Source of the DNA: Chloroflexota bacterium
GTDB taxonomy: Bacteria > Chloroflexota > Dormibacteria > Dormibacterales > Dormibacteraceae
Length of the DNA stretch: 28,170 nucleotides
Direction of reading: 5' to 3'
NCBI GenBank assembly: GCA_005880175.1
Contig: VBJR01000269.1
Location: forward strand, 7,530-35,699
A program made the position numbers and the translations under genes. Positions 1-6,646 of this stretch are shown piece by piece. The notes beneath the pieces were generated by a model that saw nothing but the letters and a program-made list of their open reading frames with translations, had not been told where the DNA came from and ran no database searches. Numbering within the stretch: position 1 is the first letter of the stretch; each line of letters begins with the position of its first letter.

Positions 1-1
1 G

Positions 2-997
2 ATCGTCTGCTACGTGGGCCGGACCGGGGTGCTGACCCCGGTGGCGCACCTCCGGCCCGTGATCGTGGGCGGGGTCACCGTCCGCAACGCGACGCTGCAC
101 AACGAGCAGCAGGTCAACGAGAAGGGCGTGTACGCGGGCGCGACGGTCACGGTCCAGCGGGCCGGCGACGTGATCCCCGAGGTGGTGTCGGTCGTGGACC
201 CGCGGCCGGGCTGGAAGATGCCGGAGCGGTGCCCGGTCTGCGGCGGCGAGGTGGTGCGCGAGGAGCCGTACGTCGCCCACCGCTGCATCAACCCGTTCTG
301 CCCGGCCCAGCAGCTGGAGGTGCTCAGGCACTTCTCGGCCCGGGGCGCGATGGACATCGACGGCATGGGCACGTCCACGCTCCAGCAGCTCCTCCAGCGC
401 GAGCTGGTGAAGGAGCCGGCCGACCTGTACCGCCTGGCGCTGGACGACCTGCTGGGCCTGGAGCGCTACGCGGAGAAGTCGGCGCAGAACCTCCTCCAGC
501 AGATCGAGGCCAGCCGCACGCCGCCGCTGGGCCGGTTCCTGTACGCGCTCGGCATCCCGCAGGTCGGCGAGGCGACAGCGGAGATGCTGGCGGCCGAGTT
601 CGGCTCCATCGAGAGCCTGCGCGCCGCGACCGAGGAGGACCTGGTCCGCGTCGAAGGCGTCGGACCCAACATGGCCCACGAGGTCCACGCGTACTTCCAG
701 GGCCACGGGGGAGAGCTGGTCGGGCGCGTGCTCGACGCGGGCGTCGTGCCGCAGGCCGCCGAATCGGTTGGCGACGGACCACTGAAGGGCAAGACGTTCG
801 TGTTCACAGGCACGCTCGAGACCATGGGCCGCCCCGACGCGGTGGCCGGCGAGGCGGCGGGCTCGAAGCTGGAGAAGGCCCAGCGCCTGAAGGTGGCGGT
901 CCTGACGGAGGACGAGTTCCTGGACCTGGCGGGCCGCGGCGGCCCGGACGACTCAGTTGCCGCGGAACGGATGGAAGTCGACCGCCAGGGGCAGTAA
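2..997 (+). CDS. ligA: NAD-dependent DNA ligase LigA, 3' part, with incomplete BRCT domain
   Basis: LigA seals nicks in duplex DNA using NAD+. The 5' part lies outside the window; the open frame enters at base 2. The end of the OB fold comes first (VGRTGVLTPVA, then ATLHN). A zinc finger follows with Cys at fragment residues 77, 80, 95 and 100 (CPVC, then CINPFC). The helix-hairpin-helix domain spans about residues 140-230 and a BRCT domain starts near 261 (LKGKTFVFTGTLE). That BRCT domain is abnormal: it passes from MGRPDA straight to VAGEAAGSKLEKAQ. About 25 residues usually found between these blocks, including the GG turn and the S-x-KTDYVV strand, are missing in frame near base 840. About 20 residues after the usual end (LTEDEFL) overlap vapC on the other strand. 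The family assignment is certain; whether the deletion is real is not. Confidence 0.95.
   Translation: MVCYVGRTGVLTPVAHLRPVIVGGVTVRNATLHNEQQVNEKGVYAGATVTVQRAGDVIPEVVSVVDPRPGWKMPERCPVCGGEVVREEPYVAHRCINPFCPAQQLEVLRHFSARGAMDIDGMGTSTLQQLLQRELVKEPADLYRLALDDLLGLERYAEKSAQNLLQQIEASRTPPLGRFLYALGIPQVGEATAEMLAAEFGSIESLRAATEEDLVRVEGVGPNMAHEVHAYFQGHGGELVGRVLDAGVVPQAAESVGDGPLKGKTFVFTGTLETMGRPDAVAGEAAGSKLEKAQRLKVAVLTEDEFLDLAGRGGPDDSVAAERMEVDRQGQ
838..842 (+). other. Deletion junction inside the LigA BRCT domain
   Basis: The BRCT domain of LigA normally continues from TGTLE-M-x-R through a GG turn and a KTDYVV strand before reaching VAGE-x-AGSKL. Here the two outer blocks are joined directly. The reading frame is kept, so roughly 75-80 bases are missing. 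No direct repeat flanks the junction that I can see. Confidence 0.75.
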
Positions 998-1372
998 CGA
1001 CCAGTACGAATCGTCTCCGGAGATCGGCAGCCGCAGTCTCTCGGCCACGGCGATGCAGGTGGCGTCGCCGAGGGACAGTCGCTCGTCGTTCGGGCCGGGA
1101 TGCTCCGCCGAGTACAGGAGCAACTCGGCAGCACGGACGGTGTCGGCCGGCCTGAAGGATTCGACTTCCAACCCCATCGCGGCCAGGTGGCTCTGCAGTT
1201 CGTCGGGCGTCATGCGGTGCCCGCGGATTCGCGCACGATGCAGAACTTCGGTCATGTTGGGCGCGGGCACCACCGCCACTGGCATCAGCCGTCCGACGGT
1301 CTCGGCGCCGCGCTCGTTCCGGACCCAGGCCAGGAGGGCGGATGCGTCGAGAACGATGCGGCGAGCCGTCAA
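953..1372 (-). CDS. vapC: VapC-family PIN-domain ribonuclease toxin
   Basis: This is a 139-residue PIN-domain protein; VapC toxins are Mg2+-dependent endoribonucleases that usually cleave tRNA or rRNA. The four acidic positions of the active site are visible: Asp9 (IVLDASALL), Glu42 (NMTE), Asp103 (LGDATC) and Asp120/121 (SGDDSYW). Length matches the family. I chose the TTG start at 1372 because TTGA overlaps the antitoxin stop codon by four bases, the usual coupling in vapBC, and the PIN fold begins six residues later. The 3' end overlaps the ligA end by 45 bp on the opposite strand. The catalytic set is complete, so the toxin looks active. Confidence 0.92.
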   Translation of the reverse strand: MTARRIVLDASALLAWVRNERGAETVGRLMPVAVVPAPNMTEVLHRARIRGHRMTPDELQSHLAAMGLEVESFRPADTVRAAELLLYSAEHPGPNDERLSLGDATCIAVAERLRLPISGDDSYWSLLPLAVDFHPFRGN

Positions 1373-1731
1373 GGCGCCTCGTCGACGCCGAGACGACGCA
1401 GCAGCTCGGCCCCGACCGGGTCGATGCCGCCGCTCGTGTCCGCGCCACGTCGCACGGCCTGTTCGTCCGCCGCATCGGCGATCGCGCTGTCCTCGCGCCG
1501 CATCGCGCGAACATCCGCGACGGCGTCGAGGTCCGATCTCATTTCGGCCGCGGCCCGCCATACCTCACCCTGAACGGCATCTCGCGTCATGAGCACGAGG
1601 CGGCCGGGCGTGTCCGTCAGGACCACCAGCTCCTGCCCCTCCTCGATACCGGCGGCCAGACGGGCCGCCACCGGGATCACCGTCCGGCCCTTGGGCCCGA
1701 CGGTGGTTCTTGCCCTGACCACAGGGCCCAT
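1369..1731 (-). CDS. vapB: VapB-type AbrB/SpoVT-fold antitoxin
   Basis: This 120-residue protein starts with a swapped-hairpin AbrB DNA-binding domain (RARTTVGPKGRTVIPVAAR, then a VVL strand and GRLVL). A charged alpha-helical tail (MRREDSAIADAA) follows, of the sort that occupies the toxin active site. In VapBC systems the antitoxin neutralises the PIN toxin and represses the operon together with it. The ATG at 1731 places the DNA-binding fold at the N-terminus; a GTG four codons in is the alternative. The stop overlaps the vapC start. Two GTGG-NN-CCAC palindromes lie just upstream. Confidence 0.9.
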   Translation of the reverse strand: MGPVVRARTTVGPKGRTVIPVAARLAAGIEEGQELVVLTDTPGRLVLMTRDAVQGEVWRAAAEMRSDLDAVADVRAMRREDSAIADAADEQAVRRGADTSGGIDPVGAELLRRLGVDEAP

Positions 1732-1742
1732 GATAGCGAAGG

Positions 1743-1770
1743 GGTGGCACCACCGAGTATGTGGGCCCAC
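1743..1770. promoter_or_regulatory. Putative VapB operator: two GTGG-N2-CCAC palindromes
   Basis: Within the gap between vapB and the divergent zinc-ribbon gene are GTGGCACCAC (1744-1753; the arms extend by one base each side) and GTGGGCCCAC (1761-1770). They share the form GTGG-N2-CCAC and their centres are 17 bp apart. A minus-strand -10-like CATACT (1761-1756) lies between them, so a bound complex could block the vapBC promoter. Binding by VapB or VapBC is inferred from position. Confidence 0.6.
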
Positions 1771-1782
1771 CGGGGATCCGAG

Positions 1783-2286
1783 ATGGACACCGTCAGGTCG
1801 CTTAAGCTCCACCGTGTGACCTGTCCGCGCTGCGGCCTCGCGCTGCTGCCCGTCGCGCGCTTCTGCGCCCGGTGCGGCGCCCGCCTGACGGCGGCGCCGG
1901 GCGCCGCCGCGATGGACGCCCCGGTCTGGCTGCTCGCGCTGCTCTGGGTCGGCGCCGCCGGCCTGCTCGCGGCCGCCGCGTTCTACCTGGCGCTGGCCGC
2001 CGGCCTGATCCAGCCCGGGCCCATCGACCCCAGCGTGGACCCCGCCCAGGTCCGGCCCTCGGCCGCGATCTTCGCCGCCTGCGCGGCCTCGCTCGCCGCC
2101 GGCCACGTCGTCGCGGCGGTCGGCCTCATGGGCCGCCGGTCCTGGGCCCGCACGTTCGCCACGCTGGTCTGCGTGGTGTGGGCGCTGACCTGCGTGGGGC
2201 TGCCCGTCGGGCTGCTCGGGATCGCCGCGCTGTGGCGTCCGCGACGCCCCGCTCGCGACGTCGGGACCGCCGGGGCCATTCGGTAA
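1783..2286 (+). CDS. Small membrane protein with N-terminal zinc ribbon
   Basis: This 167-residue protein has four cysteines as two CxxC pairs (C14, C17, C28, C31; CPRCG and CARCG), typical of a short zinc ribbon. Three strongly hydrophobic segments follow at about residues 48-74, 92-115 and 121-150, then a basic tail (WRPRRPAR). Its function is unknown; zinc-ribbon membrane proteins of this layout are common in high-GC bacteria. The start is uncertain: ATG 1783 has a GGGGAT stretch upstream, ATG 1759 would overlap the operator, and GTG 1816 would begin just before CPRC. Its TAA stop lies inside the TAAACT hexamer that I read as the -10 of gatC. Confidence 0.72.
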   Translation: MDTVRSLKLHRVTCPRCGLALLPVARFCARCGARLTAAPGAAAMDAPVWLLALLWVGAAGLLAAAAFYLALAAGLIQPGPIDPSVDPAQVRPSAAIFAACAASLAAGHVVAAVGLMGRRSWARTFATLVCVVWALTCVGLPVGLLGIAALWRPRRPARDVGTAGAIR

Positions 2287-2289
2287 ACT
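2284..2289 (+). promoter_or_regulatory. -10 element (TAAACT) for a leaderless gatC transcript
   Basis: TAAACT fits TANNNT and ends six bases before the gatC GTG at 2296, so transcription would start at or next to the start codon. No Shine-Dalgarno sequence is present. No convincing -35 hexamer is seen. Confidence 0.45.
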
Positions 2290-2295
2290 CGCCCG

Positions 2296-2489
2296 GTGCC
2301 GCTCACCCGGGACGATGTCCGCCATGTCGCCATGCTCGCCCGCCTCGGCCTCGAGCCGGGCGAGGAGGACTTCTACGTGGACCAGCTGGGCGCCATCCTG
2401 GCCCACATCGACCGGCTCGGCGGGGCAACGCGCCCGAGGCCCGCGACGGCTTCTTCGTCGTCCGGGCGATCCAGGAGAGCGAGGAATAG
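2296..2489 (+). pseudogene. gatC: GatC, Asp/Glu-tRNA amidotransferase subunit C, internally deleted and frameshifted
   Basis: GatC is the small subunit of GatCAB, which converts Glu-tRNA(Gln) or Asp-tRNA(Asn) to the amidated form. The N-terminus is clear from GTG 2296 (LTRDDVRHVAMLARLGL, then QLGAILAHIDRLGG). The C-terminus is also clear, but in another frame (NAPEARDGFFVVRAIQ, ending at the TAG 2487-2489). The switch falls at about 2421-2427. Roughly 35 residues that normally join the halves (the TAH...NVLRPDEVRPSLPRE region) are absent. As written, no normal GatC can be made, although gatA and gatB directly downstream look used. A sequence gap is therefore more likely than a true pseudogene. 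Confidence 0.85.
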
Positions 2490-3916
2490 CGGCCACGATC
2501 AGCGACCTGCACGAGGCGCTGCGGCGCCGGGAGCTCAGCGCCGTCGAGCTGCTGGACCGGCACCTCGCCGTGATCGATCGCGAGGAGCCGCGGATCGGCG
2601 CGTTCCTGCGCGTCACCCGGGCCGAGGCGCGGGCGCAGGCCGAGGCCGCCGACCGCCGCCTGGCCTCCGGCAACGGGAGCGCGGGCCCGCTGACCGGCAT
2701 CCCGGTCGCGATCAAGGACGTGCTCTCGGTCCGCGGCGTGGAGACGACCGCGGGGTCGCAGATCCTGCGCGGCTACCGGCCGCCGTTCGACGCCACCGCG
2801 ATCGCCCGGCTGCGCGACGCGGGCGCCGTCTTCCTCGGCATGACCAACTGCGACGAGTTCGCCATGGGCAGCTCGACCGAGAACTCGGGCTACTTCCCGA
2901 CGCGCAACCCGCGCGACACCTCGCGCGTGCCGGGCGGCTCGTCGGGCGGCAGCGCGGCCGCGGTCGCCGCTGGCGAGGCCGTCTACAGCCTGGGCACCGA
3001 CACCGGCGGGTCCATCCGGCAGCCGGCCGCGCTGTGCGGCGTGGTCGGCATGAAGCCCACGTACGGCCGGGTCAGCCGCTACGGCCTCATCGCGTTCGCT
3101 TCCAGCCTGGACCAGATCGGCCCGTTCACGACCAGCGTCCGCGACGCGGGGCTCGTGCTGCAGGCGATGAGCGGCCTGGACCCGCTCGACGCCACCAGCG
3201 CCGACCGCCCGGTGGACCTGCTCTCCGGGCTGGAGCTCGGCGTCGAGGGCCTGCGCCTCGGGGTGCCCCGCGAGTACTTCCAGGTCGAGGGCATGGAGGC
3301 CGGCGTGAAGGCGGCCGTGGACCGGGCGATCCTCCAGCTGGAGCGTGCCGGCGCGGAGCTGGTGGAGGTCAGCCTGCCCCACACGGACTACGGGCTGGCG
3401 GCGTACTACATCATCGCCCCGGCCGAGTGCTCGTCCAACCTGGCCCGCTTCGACGGCGTCAAGTACGGGGCCCGGGACGAGGACGCGCAGACCCTGCTCG
3501 ACACGTACCTGCGGACGCGCCGGCGCGGCTTCGGCACCGAGGTGCGCCGCCGCGTGATGCTGGGCACGTACGCGCTGTCGGCCGGCTACTTCGACGCGTA
3601 CTACCTGAAGGCGCAGAAGGTGCGCACCCTGATCGCCCAGGACTTCGCCGGCGCGTTCGAGCACTGCGACGCGATCGTCAGCGCCACGACCCCGACCGTC
3701 GCGTTCCCGATCGGCGCCAAGGTGGACGACCCCGTCGCGATGTACCTGAACGACGTCCTGACGCTGGGCGGCAACCTGGCCGGCGTGCCCGGGATCAGCC
3801 TGCCCTGCGGCACGTCCGACGGCCTGCCGGTGGGCCTCCAGATCCTCGGCCCCCAGTGGGGCGACGCCGTGGTGCTCCGCGTGGCCCGCGCCTACGAGGT
3901 CGCCCGCGATGCGTGA
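2486..3916 (+). CDS. gatA: Asp-tRNA(Asn)/Glu-tRNA(Gln) amidotransferase subunit A
   Basis: GatA is the amidase-signature subunit that releases ammonia from glutamine for transamidation. The Ser-cisSer-Lys set is visible: Lys77 (PVAIKDV), then the PGGSSGGSAAA and TDTGGSIRQPA motifs. The later LKAQKVRTLI and SLPCGTSDGLPVGLQ blocks are typical. The product would be 476 residues, a normal length. No ATG, GTG or TTG occurs at the family N-terminus (AATISDLHEALRRRELSAVEL). I placed the start at ATA 2486 because AGGAG (2473-2477) lies eight bases upstream and ATAG overlaps the gatC stop; ATC 2498 is possible. The only in-frame upstream ATG (2315) would read through gatC in a foreign frame. The 3' end overlaps gatB by eight bases. 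Confidence 0.93.
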   Translation: MAATISDLHEALRRRELSAVELLDRHLAVIDREEPRIGAFLRVTRAEARAQAEAADRRLASGNGSAGPLTGIPVAIKDVLSVRGVETTAGSQILRGYRPPFDATAIARLRDAGAVFLGMTNCDEFAMGSSTENSGYFPTRNPRDTSRVPGGSSGGSAAAVAAGEAVYSLGTDTGGSIRQPAALCGVVGMKPTYGRVSRYGLIAFASSLDQIGPFTTSVRDAGLVLQAMSGLDPLDATSADRPVDLLSGLELGVEGLRLGVPREYFQVEGMEAGVKAAVDRAILQLERAGAELVEVSLPHTDYGLAAYYIIAPAECSSNLARFDGVKYGARDEDAQTLLDTYLRTRRRGFGTEVRRRVMLGTYALSAGYFDAYYLKAQKVRTLIAQDFAGAFEHCDAIVSATTPTVAFPIGAKVDDPVAMYLNDVLTLGGNLAGVPGISLPCGTSDGLPVGLQILGPQWGDAVVLRVARAYEVARDA

Positions 3917-5219
3917 GGGCTGGGAGGCCGTCATCGGCATGGAGGTCCACGCCCAGCTGGCCACGCGGTCGAAGATGTTCTGCGGCTGCTCGTCGGACTA
4001 CCTGGCCGCGGCGCCCAACTCCAGCGTCTGCGAGGTGTGCCTGGGCATGCCGGGGACGCTGCCGGTCGTCAACCGGCGGGCCGTGGAGCTGGTCGTGAAG
4101 ACGGGCCTGGCGCTCGGCTCCGAGATCGCCCGGCACACCAAGTTCGACCGCAAGAACTACTTCTATCCGGACCTGCCCAAGGGCTACCAGATCAGCCAGT
4201 ACGACCTCCCGATGTGCCTGGGCGGCACCATCGACGTGGGCGGCCGCACCATCCGGATCACGCGCGTCCACCTGGAGGAGGACACGGGCAAGCTGGTCCA
4301 CGCCGGCGACGCGCTGCACACGGCGGCGTCCTCCCTCGTGGACCTGAACCGCTCGGGCGTGCCGCTGATGGAGATCGTCACGGAACCCGACCTGCGCGGG
4401 GCCGACGACGCGCGCGACTACGCGACGGCGCTGCGGGCGATCCTGCGCGCGATCGGCGCGTCGGAGGCGGACATGGAGCGGGGCCAGCTCCGGGCCGAGG
4501 CCAACGTCTCGGTGCGCCGGGCCGGCGCCGAAGCGCTCGGCGTCAAGACCGAGCTGAAGAACATCAACTCGTTCCGCGCCCTGCACCGGGCCGTCGAGTT
4601 CGAGATCGACCGCCAGATCGACGTTCTGGAGGCCGGCGGGACGGTCGTCCAGGAGACGCGCGGCTGGTCCGAGGCCGAGCAGCGCACGTTCTCGCAGCGG
4701 GTGAAGGAGTTCGCGGACGACTATCGCTACTTCCCCGAGCCCGACCTGCCGCCGCTGGAGCTGGAGCCGGCCTGGGTCGAGGAGCTGCGCGCCTCGCTGC
4801 CGGAGCTGCCGGCGGCCCGCCGTGCCCGCCTGGCCGAGCGGCACGAGATCAGCGCGTACGACGCGGAGCAGCTCACCCAGGACGCGGCCACGGCCGACCT
4901 GTTCGAGGCCACCGTGGCGGCCGGCGCCCCGGCGAAGCAGGCCGCGAACTGGATCATCTCCTCCCACCCGACGCTGCCGGCGGCGCGCCTGGCGGAGCTG
5001 ATCGGCCTCGTCGTCGGAGGCACGATCAACCGGGAGCAGGGCCTGGCCGTGCTCGAGGAGGCGCAGGCCGGGGACCGGGCGCCGGCGGACATCGTGCGCG
5101 AGCGCGGGCTGTCGCAGGTCAGCGACGAGTCCGAGCTGGCGCGCGTCGTGGACCAGGTGATCGCCGACAACCCGAAGCCGGTCGCCGACTTCCGCGCCGG
5201 CAAGACGCAGGCGATCTGA
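3909..5219 (+). CDS. gatB: Asp/Glu-tRNA amidotransferase subunit B, lacking its C-terminal tail
   Basis: GatB binds the mischarged tRNA and phosphorylates its side chain before amidation. The cradle domain is complete (GMEVHAQL, CxC...CEVCLGMPG, KNYFYPDLPKGYQISQYD, LEEDTGKL, SGVPLMEIVTEPD, KTELKNINSF). The helical and YqeY-like tail domains follow (ANWIIS, then VIADNPKPVADFRAGKTQAI). The protein stops at AGKTQAI. GatB normally continues with GFLVGQVMK and a NP-containing helix, about 20-25 residues more. A plausible true ending (LTRLQG, stop at 5236) follows in another frame, so the gene appears to have lost a block at about 5213-5220 with a frameshift. The YqeY tail contacts tRNA, so a real loss should be damaging. 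Confidence 0.95.
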   Translation: MREGWEAVIGMEVHAQLATRSKMFCGCSSDYLAAAPNSSVCEVCLGMPGTLPVVNRRAVELVVKTGLALGSEIARHTKFDRKNYFYPDLPKGYQISQYDLPMCLGGTIDVGGRTIRITRVHLEEDTGKLVHAGDALHTAASSLVDLNRSGVPLMEIVTEPDLRGADDARDYATALRAILRAIGASEADMERGQLRAEANVSVRRAGAEALGVKTELKNINSFRALHRAVEFEIDRQIDVLEAGGTVVQETRGWSEAEQRTFSQRVKEFADDYRYFPEPDLPPLELEPAWVEELRASLPELPAARRARLAERHEISAYDAEQLTQDAATADLFEATVAAGAPAKQAANWIISSHPTLPAARLAELIGLVVGGTINREQGLAVLEEAQAGDRAPADIVRERGLSQVSDESELARVVDQVIADNPKPVADFRAGKTQAI

Positions 5220-5281
5220 CCCGCCTCCAGGGCTGAGCCGCCCCGTTTCTCCAACACGATGCGCGCTCCGTATCTCAGTGC

Positions 5282-5866
5282 GTGGCGATCCGCGTGATGG
5301 AAGGCGACAGCGACGTGGACCTGGCAGCGGCCCTGGCCTCCGGCGACGTGGACGCGCTGGCGCACCTCTACGATCGCTACGGGCCGCTCGCGTACTCGGT
5401 CTCGGTCCGCATCCTGGGCGACCCCGGCAAGGCCGAGGACGTCGTCCAGGACGCGTTCCTCAAGCTGTGGCACAGCGCGGCCCGATTCGACTCCCATCGG
5501 GGCTCGCTCCGGACGTGGGTGATCACGGCCGTCCGCAACCGCTCGATCGACTACCTGCGCGGGCGGAGCGCCCACGAGCGCCAGGAGCGCGAGATCCCGG
5601 TGGACACCGAGGCGGACGGCGCCGGCTCGGACCCATGGCGCGAGGTGGCGGCCTCGATCGAGCGGGACGTCATCAAGGAGGCGCTGACCAGCCTGCCCGC
5701 CGAGCAGCGGCAGGCGGTCGAGCTGGCGTACTTCGGCGGCTACAGCCACCGCGAGATCGCCGAGATGATCCATGTACCGTTGAGCACGGTCAAGGGCAGA
5801 ATGAGGCTGGCTCTGGAGAAGCTGCACTCGTACCTGCAGGGACGAGGGTTCGTGCATGAGGGCTGA
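5282..5866 (+). CDS. ECF-type RNA polymerase sigma factor, SigK-like
   Basis: This 194-residue extracytoplasmic-function sigma factor directs RNA polymerase to a regulon, probably one for envelope or redox stress. Region 2 is at about residues 27-95 (LYDRYGPLAYSVSVRILGD, AEDVVQDAFLKLW, TWVITAVRNRSIDYLR). Region 4 is at about 130-185 (LTSLPAEQRQAVELAYFGG, YSHREIAE, STVKGRMRLALEKL). The domains are complete. GTG 5282 is the first start; ATG 5297 would remove five residues and is equally possible, and neither has a good ribosome site. The gene overlaps the anti-sigma gene by 11 bp, so the two are translationally coupled. Confidence 0.92.
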   Translation: MAIRVMEGDSDVDLAAALASGDVDALAHLYDRYGPLAYSVSVRILGDPGKAEDVVQDAFLKLWHSAARFDSHRGSLRTWVITAVRNRSIDYLRGRSAHERQEREIPVDTEADGAGSDPWREVAASIERDVIKEALTSLPAEQRQAVELAYFGGYSHREIAEMIHVPLSTVKGRMRLALEKLHSYLQGRGFVHEG

Positions 5867-6611
5867 CCACGACCGGATGGAAGACGTGGTCGCGGCGTAC
5901 GCGCTGGACGCCTGCGACGACGCGGAGCGGGAGGAGGTCGAGGCCCACCTGGACGGCTGCCCGAGCTGCCGGGCCCTGGCCCGCCGGCTGTCCCGCACGG
6001 TGGCCGCGCTGCCGCTGGCGGTGGACCCCGTGCGGCCTCCCGACCAGCTGCGCGACCGCATCCTGGCCGCGGCCACGGCCAGCCTCGCGCCCGGGCACGC
6101 GCCGGAGCCGGACACCGAGGCGGACGCGCCGAACGTCCTGACGTTCCCTGTACGGGCGGAGCGGTCGCGGCGGCCGCGCCGGCGCATCCCGCTGCACTGG
6201 GCCGCGGTCGCGGTGCTGGCCGTGGCGCTGGCCGGCCTCGGGGCGTGGAACGTCATCCTCGACCAGTCCCTGGACGCGCCCCCGGCCCGGTACTCGCTCG
6301 CCGGCACCGGCACCCTGGCCGGCGCCTCCGGCACGGTGACGGAGTTCCGGCGCCAGGACGCGGCGCTGGTCGCCCTGACCGGGATGCCGCCGCCGCCGGC
6401 CGGCAAGGTGTACCAGCTGTGGCTGATCGACGCGTCCGGCCGGACGTCGTCGGCCGGCACGTTCACCCCGTCCGCCGACGGCACGGCCCGGGTGGGCGTG
6501 GACCGGCCGATGTCGGGGGTGAAGACGGTCGCGGTCACGGCGGAGGACGGCCCGACGGGCGCCCGGGCCCCGACCGGGAAACCGGAGCTGGCCGGCCAGA
6601 TCGGCGGCTGA
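5856..6611 (+). CDS. RskA-type zinc anti-sigma factor
   Basis: This 251-residue membrane protein should sequester the ECF sigma factor encoded just upstream. The cytoplasmic N-terminal zinc anti-sigma domain carries the H-x3-C-x2-C motif at His31, Cys35 and Cys38 (HLDGCPSC). A transmembrane helix lies at about residues 114-134 (WAAVAVLAVALAGLGAW). The extracytoplasmic part matches the RskA domain (PAGKVYQLWLID, then SSAGTFTPSADG, ending in ELAG). The stretch between membrane helix and RskA domain is short. Regulated proteolysis of RskA proteins usually frees the sigma factor. The ATG at 5856 is set by overlap with the sigma gene. Confidence 0.92.
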   Translation: MRADHDRMEDVVAAYALDACDDAEREEVEAHLDGCPSCRALARRLSRTVAALPLAVDPVRPPDQLRDRILAAATASLAPGHAPEPDTEADAPNVLTFPVRAERSRRPRRRIPLHWAAVAVLAVALAGLGAWNVILDQSLDAPPARYSLAGTGTLAGASGTVTEFRRQDAALVALTGMPPPPAGKVYQLWLIDASGRTSSAGTFTPSADGTARVGVDRPMSGVKTVAVTAEDGPTGARAPTGKPELAGQIGG

Positions 6612-6621
6612 CGGGCAACCG

Positions 6622-6640
6622 GCGGCATTGCCGCTACCCT
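6622..6640 (+). promoter_or_regulatory. Small hairpin and -10 element (TACCCT) upstream of the PHP gene
   Basis: GCGGC-ATT-GCCGC (6622-6634) forms a five-base-pair stem right after the anti-sigma stop. It is followed at once by TACCCT (6635-6640), a TANNNT -10 candidate. Six bases later lies ATC 6647, the best candidate start of the PHP gene. The spacing matches the gatC leaderless arrangement. Confidence 0.4.
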
Positions 6641-6646
6641 TGACCC

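Noticed and set aside
1342..1782. Long N-terminal extension of the zinc-ribbon protein
   Set aside because: The upstream frame is the antisense of vapBC; membrane and zinc-ribbon sequence begins only after 1783.
5251..5275. Auto-regulated ECF promoter (CCAAC ... CGTAT) before the sigma gene
   Set aside because: The gap between the two boxes is only 13 bases and neither matches a known ECF consensus well.
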